Shown here one piece after another: positions 8,911 through 17,041 of a stretch of DNA of 64,000 nt. This DNA is from DATARH01 sp963712835 (GTDB lineage: Bacteria; Pseudomonadota; Alphaproteobacteria; ATCC43930; CGMCC-115725). The stretch spans positions 247,384 to 311,383 of the forward strand of contig CAVQJJ010000019.1 in the NCBI GenBank assembly GCA_963712835.1, written 5' to 3'. The notes beneath the pieces were generated by a model. That model was not told the origin of the DNA. It made no database searches and saw nothing but the letters and a program-made list of their open reading frames with translations. The position numbers and the translations under genes were made by a program. Positions within the stretch are counted from its first letter, which is position 1, and every line of letters begins with the position of its first letter.

Positions 8911-9215
8911 GGGTCCAACTTAGCGTTCGCCCGGCGTCATTGCACGGAGAACAGAACATGAATTTTAAAGGTTGCGCCAGTCGCCGTCAATCGTCCGCCA
9001 GGAGGGTCTGCTCGCTCTTCTCAGGTTGCGAACCCGCGGCCGCCTTTGCCCCGTCGCGAACTTGTGCTCCAGCTGTCGAGGACTTCACGTTGTTCAACAC
9101 GGCCTCACGGCTTGCCGCTTTTTCGCGACAAGTGCTGTCTTGCTCGGCCGTCGGGATGGGCCGGGCACGCCGGTGTCGCGCGTGCGTTCACTGTCGTTCC
9201 CAATGATAACGGGGA
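8911..9215. other. Intergenic region, no gene seen
   Basis: A 305-bp gap between the uvrA start and the stop of the upstream TPP enzyme, both on the minus strand, so it must hold the uvrA promoter. The only open frame (about 88 codons, plus strand) has no credible ribosome site, composition or family features. A GTTCTGTTC sequence close to uvrA lacks the spacing of an alphaproteobacterial LexA site. Confidence 0.5.
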
Positions 9216-10904
9216 TCATGGAAGTGTCGTTTCCGAGCCGGCAAAGCGGCGCCACGCGCTCATTTGCACCGCCGAAGTCAGGCAATGCACCACGACCGGC
9301 CTGGTCTTAACGGCGAAAGCTTCGGCGATGCCGGAGGCGATCTCATGTTCGTTACGGATCGTGATGCCCTCGGCGCCAAACGAGCGACCCCAGGCGGCGA
9401 AATCGGGATTGGTCAGCCGCGTGCCTTCGAAGAACGGGCGGTCGGGATACCGCACGTAAGAGTGCATGCCGATCGTCCCGTACATTGAGTTGTCGGAAAT
9501 GACCATGATCGGCGCGGCGCCATACTGGAGCGCGGTAGCGATTTCGTTGCCCATCATCAGCGTGCCGCCGTCGCCGATGAAACACACCACCTGCCGACCG
9601 GGTTGGCGCAGTGCCGCGCCCACCGCCATTGGCATTCCCGATCCCATTGCGCCAACAACCGAGGACAAAAAAATCTGGCTTTGCCTGAAGCCGATATAGC
9701 GGTGGACAAAGCTGCCGAAATTACCGGCATCCGTCGTGACCACCGCATCGGGCGCGAGGTGCTTGTCGACCTCGCAGACGATGGCGGCAAAGTTGATGCC
9801 GTCGCGGGTCGGGTCCCACTCCTTCGCCAGCAAATGGCGATGGATTGCATTCAACCCGTCGACCCAACCGCGCCGTTTTGCTGCGTCCCTGGGCGCCCCT
9901 CTGGCCAGCAACGCCCTGATGACTTCGTGCGGGCTGCACGGCAGCCCCAAAGTCGGCCGCCAGACGCGGCCCACCTCGTTGGCGTCCGGCCAGACGTGAA
10001 CAAAGGGGAGCTGCGGCATTGGCGCCGCGGGAAATGTATAGGACTGGCTGACCGAATCGGTCATCCGCTCGCCAAGCGCGACCATGAGGTCGGCCTTCTT
10101 CATCTCCCCGATCAACGCCGGCGGGACGCGGATGCCCATGTAGCCGCCGTAGTTCCGGTGAAGGGCGTCGAACAGATGCGGCCGGCGGTGCGTCGGATTG
10201 ATCGGCAGCACCCACTCCTCGGCGAGACGGTTGAGATCGGTCAGCGTTGCCGGATCACGCAGGTGGTCAGCCCAGAGCGCACCACCGACCGGCACGAGCG
10301 GACGCTCGGATTTCGTCAACATCTCGGCGAGGCGGTCGAGGTCATCGGGACGCGGCCCGGCAATCGGCCGTTCGCGCGCGGCATCGACTTCCGCGTCGGT
10401 CTCCACATCGAAGATATCTTCCGGCAGGATCACAGCGACCGGCCCCTGGGTGCCGCTTTCGGCGACGTGAAAGGCGCGGGCGATCGCCTCCGATGCCTGC
10501 GCGGGCTCGTTGACCTCAATCACGAGTTTGGTGGTGTCGGACAAAAGCCGCGAATAGTTCTGCTCTTGCAGCGCCAGCCGTCCGAAGTCCTTACGCTCCA
10601 CTTGCCCAACCAATACGACCATCGGCGTGGCGTCGTGGAACGCGCTATGCAGCGGCCCCATGGCATTTGCCATGCCGGGCCCGCGCGACACCATCGCGAC
10701 CCCGGCTCGGCTGCGCAGCCGTCCGTCGGCTACAGCCATATAGCCGGCCCCGGTCTCGTGCCGGCACACGACGACGCGCATCGAATTGCGCTGCAGCAAT
10801 TCACTCGTGAGCCCGACGTAACTTTCTCCGGGAACACAATAAATCTGGTCGACGTCGTGCGCTTCCAGGCTCTCCGCCAGCAGGCGGGCAACGGTGCGGC
10901 TCAT
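9216..10904 (-). CDS. Thiamine-diphosphate enzyme, acetolactate synthase-like
   Basis: A 562-residue enzyme with the three-domain ThDP architecture. The N-terminal PYR domain has the catalytic Glu50 (CRHETGAGYMA). The central domain is at about 190-325. The C-terminal PP domain carries the ThDP/Mg motif GDGGTLMMGNEIATALQYG ... ISDN. It resembles the large subunit of acetolactate synthase, but no small subunit is nearby, so it is more likely a catabolic decarboxylase or lyase. It lies upstream of uvrA and next to the DadA-like oxidase, on the same strand. AGGA precedes the ATG. Confidence 0.88.
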   Translation of the reverse strand: MSRTVARLLAESLEAHDVDQIYCVPGESYVGLTSELLQRNSMRVVVCRHETGAGYMAVADGRLRSRAGVAMVSRGPGMANAMGPLHSAFHDATPMVVLVGQVERKDFGRLALQEQNYSRLLSDTTKLVIEVNEPAQASEAIARAFHVAESGTQGPVAVILPEDIFDVETDAEVDAARERPIAGPRPDDLDRLAEMLTKSERPLVPVGGALWADHLRDPATLTDLNRLAEEWVLPINPTHRRPHLFDALHRNYGGYMGIRVPPALIGEMKKADLMVALGERMTDSVSQSYTFPAAPMPQLPFVHVWPDANEVGRVWRPTLGLPCSPHEVIRALLARGAPRDAAKRRGWVDGLNAIHRHLLAKEWDPTRDGINFAAIVCEVDKHLAPDAVVTTDAGNFGSFVHRYIGFRQSQIFLSSVVGAMGSGMPMAVGAALRQPGRQVVCFIGDGGTLMMGNEIATALQYGAAPIMVISDNSMYGTIGMHSYVRYPDRPFFEGTRLTNPDFAAWGRSFGAEGITIRNEHEIASGIAEAFAVKTRPVVVHCLTSAVQMSAWRRFAGSETTLP

Positions 10905-11112
10905 CCGTTATCCTCTCGATCGGTCGACACCGGGCGTCGCGGCGACGGCGTCGCGCGTCAAACAGATAGCGCAGCAACAACCGCCGCCGGAAGACGGCAC
11001 CGATCCTGCCCCGCCCCATTTCGCCGACAATCGACGCGCGGAGCAAATGAGACCGGCTTACAGCGCAAAGTTGTCCTCGAATTGTCCGCGCTAGTGGGTC
11101 GGGGCACCGATA

Positions 11113-12348
11113 TCAAAACCGCTCGGCGCGGAACGGTGTCGGATCGAGGAAGGGCGCGTCGCCCGTCATCATCTCGGCGAGCAGCCTTCCGGTGGTTGGG
11201 CCGAGGGTGAAGCCCTGATGCGCGTGGCCGAAGGCGAACCAGAGGTGCGGGTCGCTCGGGGAGGGGCCGATGATCGGCAGCATGTCCGGCGTCGCCGGCC
11301 GCACGCCCATCCACGGTCGGGGTTCGACCGGCTCGCCGAGCGGAAACAGGCTGCGGGCGATCGGCTCGGCGCGCCGCAGCTGCACCGGGCTTGGCAACGC
11401 GCCGGGGCGGGCGAACTCGACGCCGGTGGTCAGCCGGATCCCCAACCGCATCGGCGCCAGCAGGAAACGGCCCGACGCCACCGGCCGGGTCAGCCCGGCA
11501 TTGCCTTGCGGCTTGAAGTGCAGATGGTAGCCGCGCTTGCCGAACAGCGGTGCGCGGTAACCGAACCGCCTGGTGACCTCGCCCGACCAGATGCCGAGCG
11601 CGACGACCGCCTCGCCGGCCTCGACCACGGCGCCGTCCGCCGCGGTGACGCGCCAGCCCGCGCCCTGCCGTTGCAAGGTCCCGGCGTCGCCGAGCACGAA
11701 CTGCCCGCCCAGCCGCTCGAACAGCCGCGCGTAGCTCACCGTTAGCCCGTGCGGGTCGTTGACCGCGTAGGGATCGGTCCAATGCAGCGCGCCGACAAAC
11801 CCGGTGCGCAGATGCGGCTCCATTTCGGCGAGCTCGGCGCCGGTGAGCGCCACCGAATTGACCCCAAAGGTGCGCGCCCGTTCGGCCTTGGCGCGCTCGG
11901 CGTCGAACGTCGCGGGGTCGTCATAGGCGCGCAAGAAACCCACGGGGCGCAGTAACTCGGTGGATCCCGCCTCGCTGGCGAGCGCCAGATGCTCGTCCTT
12001 GCAGGTCGCGATCAGCGCGCTCCAGTCGCGCGTGATCCTGGTGTAGCGCGCCGGCGCCGAGTTGCGCCAATAGGCGAACAGCGACCGCGCGAGGCCGGGC
12101 AACGCCGACAGGTGATAGTGCACATCGACATTGCGGTTGCGCGCGATGCGCCGCAGCTCCGCGAGCTCGCGCGGAAAAGGGTGTGGGAACACCGCCTCGC
12201 GCTGCACGAGCCCGCCGTTACCGTATGAGGTCTCCTCGCCAGGATGCCGCCGGTCGACCAGCACGACCTGCTTGCCGCGCTTCTGCAAATGCGCCGCCAC
12301 CGAGGCGCCGACCATACCCGCGCCGAGAACCACGACATCGGCTTGCAT
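11113..12348 (-). CDS. FAD-dependent D-amino-acid dehydrogenase-like oxidase
   Basis: A 411-residue DAO-family flavoprotein. The start MQADVVVLGAGMVGASVAAHL is the GxGxxG FAD site, followed by VVLVDRRHPGEETSYGNGG as in DadA proteins. The C-terminus has PWMGVRPATPDMLPIIG and GHAHQGFTLGPTTGRLLAE, typical of the family. It probably deaminates a D- or N-substituted amino acid and passes electrons to the respiratory chain. It is divergent from the MFS gene at 12515 and may act on that transporter's substrate; this is inference. Confidence 0.88.
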   Translation of the reverse strand: MQADVVVLGAGMVGASVAAHLQKRGKQVVLVDRRHPGEETSYGNGGLVQREAVFPHPFPRELAELRRIARNRNVDVHYHLSALPGLARSLFAYWRNSAPARYTRITRDWSALIATCKDEHLALASEAGSTELLRPVGFLRAYDDPATFDAERAKAERARTFGVNSVALTGAELAEMEPHLRTGFVGALHWTDPYAVNDPHGLTVSYARLFERLGGQFVLGDAGTLQRQGAGWRVTAADGAVVEAGEAVVALGIWSGEVTRRFGYRAPLFGKRGYHLHFKPQGNAGLTRPVASGRFLLAPMRLGIRLTTGVEFARPGALPSPVQLRRAEPIARSLFPLGEPVEPRPWMGVRPATPDMLPIIGPSPSDPHLWFAFGHAHQGFTLGPTTGRLLAEMMTGDAPFLDPTPFRAERF

Positions 12349-12410
12349 CCGTCCACCTTATCCTTGGGGGACCCGCCGGGGCCTGCGGCAATCCCGCCGG
12401 CCGCGGGTCG

Positions 12411-12439
12411 TTGACGTGTTGTGTTGCTCGAATGATACT
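12411..12439 (+). promoter_or_regulatory. Candidate sigma70-type promoter for MFS gene
   Basis: TTGACG at 12411-12416 and GATACT at 12434-12439 are separated by 17 nt. They lie about 75 nt before the MFS start, in the divergent intergenic region. Confidence 0.5.
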
Positions 12440-12514
12440 CGCATCAACCAAGCTGCGATGCCAAATTGCCGGCGACGATATGGCAAAAACACGGTTTCAA
12501 GGGGAGAGGAACGT

Positions 12515-13897
12515 ATGGCCGAGCAGACATCCGAAGCACTTTTGTCGCTTTACGACGACGCACCGCTCAACGCGCGCTATTGGGTCAATTTTTCGATCGC
12601 GTCGGGCGTCCTGCTCCTCGATTTCTTCGACTTCTTCCTGATCGCTTTCGTGATGTCGGCGATCGGCCCGGAATGGCACCTCACCTACGGCCAGGGTGCG
12701 GTTATCCTCTACGGCGCCGGCGTCGGCGCCATCGTCGGCTCGCTGGTGTCGGGCTCGCTTGGCGACGTCTTCGGCCGCAAGCAGCTTGCGGTGATCGGCA
12801 CCTTCATCTGCGGCATCTCCGCCGGCTGTATCGGCTTTCTGCCGACCGGCGCCTGGATCGGCTTGGCGGCGCTGCGTTTCATGGTCGGTTTCGGCCTTGC
12901 CGCCGGCGTCACCCCGGTGCTGCCGATGGTCGTGGAACAGACCCCGACGCGCTGGCGTACCGGCGTTACCAGTTTCTTCATCGTCTTCGCCAGCGCCGGT
13001 ACCTTCTTGGCGACTTTCACTTCGGCGATCCTGCTTCACGCCTTCGGCTGGCGCGGCGTGGCGATGACCGGCTTCGTCGCCATCGTCGTCGGTATCCTGG
13101 TATGGGCGTTTGTGCCCGAATCAGCGCGCTGGCTGGCCGCGAAAGGGCGCTTCACCGAGGCGCGCGACGAGGTCGCCCGGGCTCTCGGCCGGCCGGCGGC
13201 CAGCCTGCCGCTGCCGTCGATCCGCCCGGCGGTGCAGCCGCGCGGGAGCCTGCGCGAGCTCTACTATAGCCCGCGGCTGTTCTGGCAGACGCTCCTCATC
13301 TGGGGCGGCTCGGCCTCGGCAGTGTACGGCTACATCCTATGGGGACCGACGATCATTGCGCTGGCCCTGCGGGTCGAGCCAGCCCAGGCCGCCAAGTATT
13401 TCCTCTTTATCTCGGCCGGGGGCGTGAGCGGGAAAATCCTCGTGTGTTTCATCGCGCCGCTGATGGGACGGCGCGCGCTCGGCGCGACCTTCGGGCTGAT
13501 CGCCGCGATCGGCCTCTGCTTCGCCGGCTACTACAGCAGCGTGCTGGTCGGCGGCTTCCCGCTTTTCGTGATCCTGACCGCCGCGTCGGCGTTTTTCGCG
13601 GAAGGCGGCTTCTCGAACCTTGCGCCTTACACCGTGGAGCAGTACGGCGTGAGTTTGGGGTCGCGCTCGTCCGGTCTGGGGCAGGCGGCGAACGGCGTCG
13701 GCAAGATCCTCGGGCCGCTGGCGTTGGCGATGCTCGCCGGCAGCGACAACATCATCGCGCCCAAGGCGACGGCGGAGGCGGTGTTCCCGGCCTTTGTGTT
13801 CCTCGGTGCGACGATGCTGGCGGTGGCGCTGGCCTTCGCTTTTCTCGGGATCGAGACGCATGGCAAGCAGATCGCCCTCGGTCATGCCGCTGAATAG
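12515..13897 (+). CDS. MFS transporter (paralogue 1)
   Basis: A 460-residue major-facilitator protein with about 12 membrane segments. The motif A loop between helices 2 and 3 reads GDVFGRKQLAVIG, and a related pattern occurs near PESARWLAAKGRF between helices 6 and 7. The layout resembles sugar or aromatic-acid/H+ symporters. The ATG at 12515 has GGGGAGAGGA just upstream. It is closely similar throughout to the next gene (14029-15420), including starts of the type DAPLNARYWV/SAPLNTRYWV and tails ending in IETHGK/VETHGK. Confidence 0.9.
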   Translation: MAEQTSEALLSLYDDAPLNARYWVNFSIASGVLLLDFFDFFLIAFVMSAIGPEWHLTYGQGAVILYGAGVGAIVGSLVSGSLGDVFGRKQLAVIGTFICGISAGCIGFLPTGAWIGLAALRFMVGFGLAAGVTPVLPMVVEQTPTRWRTGVTSFFIVFASAGTFLATFTSAILLHAFGWRGVAMTGFVAIVVGILVWAFVPESARWLAAKGRFTEARDEVARALGRPAASLPLPSIRPAVQPRGSLRELYYSPRLFWQTLLIWGGSASAVYGYILWGPTIIALALRVEPAQAAKYFLFISAGGVSGKILVCFIAPLMGRRALGATFGLIAAIGLCFAGYYSSVLVGGFPLFVILTAASAFFAEGGFSNLAPYTVEQYGVSLGSRSSGLGQAANGVGKILGPLALAMLAGSDNIIAPKATAEAVFPAFVFLGATMLAVALAFAFLGIETHGKQIALGHAAE

Positions 13898-13922
13898 CCA
13901 CGCCGCCGAGTAGCCCATCCCT

Positions 13923-13954
13923 CACGCATAGCAATCATCATTAATCTATGCGTG
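13923..13954. promoter_or_regulatory. Inverted repeat, candidate operator
   Basis: CACGCATAG and CTATGCGTG form a perfect 9-bp inverted repeat around a 14-nt AT-rich spacer, between the two MFS genes. There is no T-run, so a dimeric repressor or activator site is more likely than a terminator. Confidence 0.5.
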
Positions 13955-14028
13955 GGATTTAATCGGCCGCTTCTCGCCACTATGCGCCGAGCCTCCCGCC
14001 AGAGAGGAGGCGCGTAGGGGAGGGAGCC

Positions 14029-15420
14029 GTGGCCGAGACGACGTCGGACGACCTGTTGGCGCTGTTCGATAGCGCGCCGCTCAACACGCGCTATTGGGTG
14101 ATCTTCACCCTGATGGCGGCGGTTTTCGTCTTCGATTTCTTCGACTTCCTGGTCGTCGGCTACCTGCTCGCGGCGGTCAACCAGGAATGGCACCTCACCT
14201 ACGGCCAGTCGGCGATCATCCTCTATAGCGGCGGCGTCGGCGCGATCGTCGGCGCGGTGCTGTTCGGCGCCTTCGCCGACGCCTGGGGCCGCAAGCAGCA
14301 GATGGTGATCGGCACCTTTATCTGCGCGATCAGCTCGGGTTGCATCGCCTTTATCCCGGAAGGCGGCTGGCTGCTCTTCGCGATCTTGCGCTTCTTTGTC
14401 GGCGTCGGGCTGTGCGCGGCGGTGACGCCGTCACTGACCGTCGTCGTTGAACTGACCCCGACCCGGCATCGCACGATCGCGACGAGCTTCTATGTTGTCT
14501 GGGCCTCGGCCGGCGGCTTCCTCGCGCCTTCGATCTCGGCCGCGATCATGGGCCCCTATGGCTGGCGGCGGGTCGCGCTCTTGGGCTTTGTCGCGCTGAT
14601 CATCGGCGTGCTGGTCTGGCTGTTCACGCCGGAATCGGTGCGCTGGCTGACCGCGAAAGGCCGCTTCAAGGAAGCGCAGCGCGAGGTGGCGCGACATCTG
14701 AACCTGCCGCTCGACCGGGTGCCGCTGCCCACGGTGCCGCCATCCAGCCCGCCGAGCGGCAACCTGCTCGACCTGCTGCACCAGCCGCGCATGTTCTGGG
14801 AGACGGTGCTGATCTGGGGCGGCTCGTCGACCGCCGGCTACGGCGTCTATCTGTGGGGGCCGACGATCGTCGCTCTCTTGCTTCATATCCCGGTGCCGAA
14901 AGCGGCAGCCTATTTCATCATCGTCTCGGGAGCCGGGGTCACCGGCAAGATCGTCGTGACCCTGATCGCGCCGCTGATCGGGCGGCGTCTGCTCGGCGTC
15001 CTTTGGGGCTTTGGCGGCGCGGTCGCGCTTGGCCTCGCCGGCTATCTCAACGCGGTGATGGTCGGCGAGATGCCGCTCCTGGTGGTCCTCTTCGCCTGCT
15101 CGACCTTCTGCATCGAGGGCGGCTTCTCCAACCTCGCGCCCTACACGGTCGAGAGCTATGGCGTCAGTCTCGGCGCGCGCTCGTCGGGGCTGGGCCAGAC
15201 CGCCAACGGCTTCGGCAAGATCATCGGGCCGCTGAGCCTGGCGCTCATCGCCGGCAGCAGCCATCTCGTGTCGCCGCAGCAGACCGAGGCGGCGGTGTTC
15301 CCGGCAATGTTGTTCCTGGCGGTCGCGATGCTGCTGGTCGGGCTCTCCTTCCTGATCCTCGGCGTCGAGACGCATGGCAAGCCGCTGGCGCTCGGCAGCG
15401 AGGCGGTGTCGCAGCACTAG
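14029..15420 (+). CDS. MFS transporter (paralogue 2)
   Basis: A 463-residue, 12-helix major-facilitator protein starting at GTG 14029, preceded by GGGAG. Motif A reads FADAWGRKQQMVIG, and PESVRWLTAKGRFKEAQ follows helix 6. It is a tandem duplicate of the gene at 12515 with clear sequence divergence, so substrate ranges may differ. The inverted repeat just upstream suggests it has its own control. The substrate is unknown; an organic acid or amino-acid derivative would fit the DadA-like neighbour. Confidence 0.9.
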   Translation: MAETTSDDLLALFDSAPLNTRYWVIFTLMAAVFVFDFFDFLVVGYLLAAVNQEWHLTYGQSAIILYSGGVGAIVGAVLFGAFADAWGRKQQMVIGTFICAISSGCIAFIPEGGWLLFAILRFFVGVGLCAAVTPSLTVVVELTPTRHRTIATSFYVVWASAGGFLAPSISAAIMGPYGWRRVALLGFVALIIGVLVWLFTPESVRWLTAKGRFKEAQREVARHLNLPLDRVPLPTVPPSSPPSGNLLDLLHQPRMFWETVLIWGGSSTAGYGVYLWGPTIVALLLHIPVPKAAAYFIIVSGAGVTGKIVVTLIAPLIGRRLLGVLWGFGGAVALGLAGYLNAVMVGEMPLLVVLFACSTFCIEGGFSNLAPYTVESYGVSLGARSSGLGQTANGFGKIIGPLSLALIAGSSHLVSPQQTEAAVFPAMLFLAVAMLLVGLSFLILGVETHGKPLALGSEAVSQH

Positions 15421-15482
15421 CGCATCGTTCGCCGTTCGCGGTTGGACGGCAACGTGGTTCTGTCCGGGATCGAAGCCCAGGC

Positions 15483-15491
15483 TGTGGATAA
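15483..15491 (-). promoter_or_regulatory. Single consensus DnaA-box-like sequence
   Basis: TGTGGATAA (TTATCCACA on the minus strand) matches the consensus DnaA box about 95 nt upstream of ssb. It is a single copy, so it is not an origin; it may be chance or a DnaA regulatory site. Confidence 0.3.
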
Positions 15492-15583
15492 CGGGGATAA
15501 GAATAAAAACAGAACATCCAACTAGCATTGACCGGCCACCCTGTTAGAATGGCGGCCTCAGCGCTTTAACCGGGAAGTCCCCC

Positions 15584-16123
15584 ATGGCAGGCAGCATCAA
15601 CAAGGTCATCCTCGTCGGCAATCTCGGCCGCGACCCGGAAATCCGCTCGACCAATGACGGCATGCGGATCGCCAATCTGGCGCTGGCGACGTCGGAAACC
15701 TGGCGCGACCGCAATTCGGGCGAGCGCAAGGAGAAGACCGAATGGCACCGCGTCGTGATCTTCAACGAGCGCCTCGTCGAGGTTGTCGAGAAATACGTCA
15801 AGAAGGGTTCGAAGCTCTATATCGAAGGCGCGCTGCAGACCCGCAAATGGACCGACAACCAGGGACAGGAGCGCTATTCGACCGAAATCGTGCTGCAGCG
15901 CTTCCGCGGCGAGCTGACTATGCTCGACGGCGCGCGCGGTGGCGGCGGCGGCGCGATGGAAGGCGGCGCCGACTACGACGATTCCTACCTGGGCGGCGAC
16001 CAGGTGCGCTACGGCGGCACCGGCTCCTCCACCTCTGGCTCCGGCGGTGGCGGGTTTAGCGGCGGCGGTTCGCGCGGCCGCGCCCCGGCCAATGCCGATC
16101 TCGATGACGATATCCCGTTTTAA
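15584..16123 (+). CDS. ssb: Single-stranded DNA-binding protein
   Basis: A 179-residue SSB that coats ssDNA in replication and repair. The OB fold occupies residues 1-110 (NKVILVGNLGRDPEIR, NLALATSE, TEWHRVVIFNERLVEV, LYIEGALQTRKW). A Gly/Ser-rich linker (about 115-165) follows, then the acidic tip DLDDDIPF that recruits partner proteins. Length and layout are normal. In many alphaproteobacteria ssb sits next to uvrA; here other genes separate them by about 6.7 kb. Confidence 0.97.
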   Translation: MAGSINKVILVGNLGRDPEIRSTNDGMRIANLALATSETWRDRNSGERKEKTEWHRVVIFNERLVEVVEKYVKKGSKLYIEGALQTRKWTDNQGQERYSTEIVLQRFRGELTMLDGARGGGGGAMEGGADYDDSYLGGDQVRYGGTGSSTSGSGGGGFSGGGSRGRAPANADLDDDIPF

Positions 16124-16198
16124 CCCAACCTGTCGTTGCCAGCAGCGCGGCGTCGCGCCAATCTCCTGCCTCGACGGCGGTTGAACGGGAGGGGACAG

Positions 16199-16747
16199 AT
16201 GCACGCGCATGCTCCGGCCGGATTTTCGTGTTCCTGTGGCGATGATGTTGGCACAACCCAAATCGGCCGGCGCGGTCTGCTGCTCGGGGCGGGCGCCGCG
16301 CTCGCCTTGCCGCGCTTCGCGCTCGCGGCGAGCGGCGATTACGAGGCAATGATCGTCGGCTGCATCGACCCGCGCCTGCAAACCCCTGTCCGCAATTACG
16401 CGGTTAAGCGTGGCCTTACCGGCAAATACAGCCAGTTCACCATCGCCGGCGCGGCGATCGGCGCGGTCGCACCGAAATTCGACGACTGGCATAAGGCGTT
16501 CTGGGACAACCTCGCGATCACCATCGATCTGCACAAGATCAAGAGCCTGATCGCGATCGACCACCGCGATTGTGGCGCGGCCAAGGTCGCCTATGGCGAC
16601 GACTGCTGCTCGACCCGCGAGAAGGAAGACGCGACCCACAAGGCCGCGCTCGCCGAGTTCCGCAAAGAGGTTGGTGAGCGCCAGCCCAATCTCAAGGTAG
16701 AGACGCTGCTGATGGCGCTCGACGGCACCTACATTCCGCTCGGCTGA
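16199..16747 (+). CDS. Exported beta-carbonic-anhydrase-like protein
   Basis: A 182-residue protein. Residues 21-45 look like a Tat signal (QIGRRGLLLGAGAALALPRF-ALAA). The mature part keeps a beta-carbonic-anhydrase zinc and dyad pattern: Cys55-x-Asp57-x-Arg59 (GCIDPRL) and His122-x2-Cys125 (DHRDCGAA). That predicts a zinc site and perhaps CO2 hydration in the periplasm, but the domain is short and divergent, so activity is uncertain. GGGAGGGGA precedes the ATG at 16199. A Cys pair near the start (SCSC) lies before the signal. Confidence 0.7.
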   Translation: MHAHAPAGFSCSCGDDVGTTQIGRRGLLLGAGAALALPRFALAASGDYEAMIVGCIDPRLQTPVRNYAVKRGLTGKYSQFTIAGAAIGAVAPKFDDWHKAFWDNLAITIDLHKIKSLIAIDHRDCGAAKVAYGDDCCSTREKEDATHKAALAEFRKEVGERQPNLKVETLLMALDGTYIPLG

Positions 16748-16961
16748 AAATCATCGCTAAAATTGCCGCATTTGGCGGTTAGGCTTCCTGCGTGATGGGC
16801 GGTATCGGAGGAGCTATCACGGCGCTTCACTTTTCGCCTCCCTGAGGCTTGACCTTGGGTCCACGCCTTTGTTCTCTCCAATGTTGGGAAAAGAGGACCT
16901 GGATGGCCGACGAGCCCGGCCAAGGGACGGAGGGATGATTCCGCCGGAATGGCGGCCGGCG

Positions 16962-16991
16962 CCATCTGTTATCGTCGGCCATAACAGATGG
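16962..16991. promoter_or_regulatory. Perfect 11-bp inverted repeat (operator candidate)
   Basis: CCATCTGTTAT and ATAACAGATGG are separated by 8 nt, starting 80 nt before the start of the methyltransferase gene. The symmetry and spacing suit a dimeric transcription factor. It abuts a second hairpin at 16993-17016. Confidence 0.55.
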
Positions 16992-16992
16992 A

Positions 16993-17016
16993 TATCAGGA
17001 GGTGAGCCTCCTGATA
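16993..17016 (+). promoter_or_regulatory. 10-bp hairpin carrying GGAGG
   Basis: TATCAGGAGG and CCTCCTGATA pair perfectly around a TGAG tetraloop, 25 nt before the ATG at 17042. No T-run follows on either strand, so termination is unlikely. An mRNA-stabilising or regulatory structure in the 5' leader is more plausible. Confidence 0.5.
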
Positions 17017-17041
17017 AAAGAAGAGCGAAAGGGAGGAGAAT

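Noticed and set aside
8950..8960. GTTCTGTTC near the uvrA start as a LexA box
   Set aside because: The alphaproteobacterial site needs GTTC-N7-GTTC; the spacing here is 1 nt.
8940..9206. 88-codon plus-strand frame upstream of uvrA
   Set aside because: No ribosome site, Cys/Arg/Ser-rich random composition and no recognisable domain.
15483..15491. Replication origin suggested by a consensus DnaA box near ssb
   Set aside because: A single box with no AT-rich unwinding region and no dnaA, dnaN or hemE neighbour.
16993..17016. Hairpin before the MetE-like gene as a Rho-independent terminator
   Set aside because: No T-run follows the stem on either strand.
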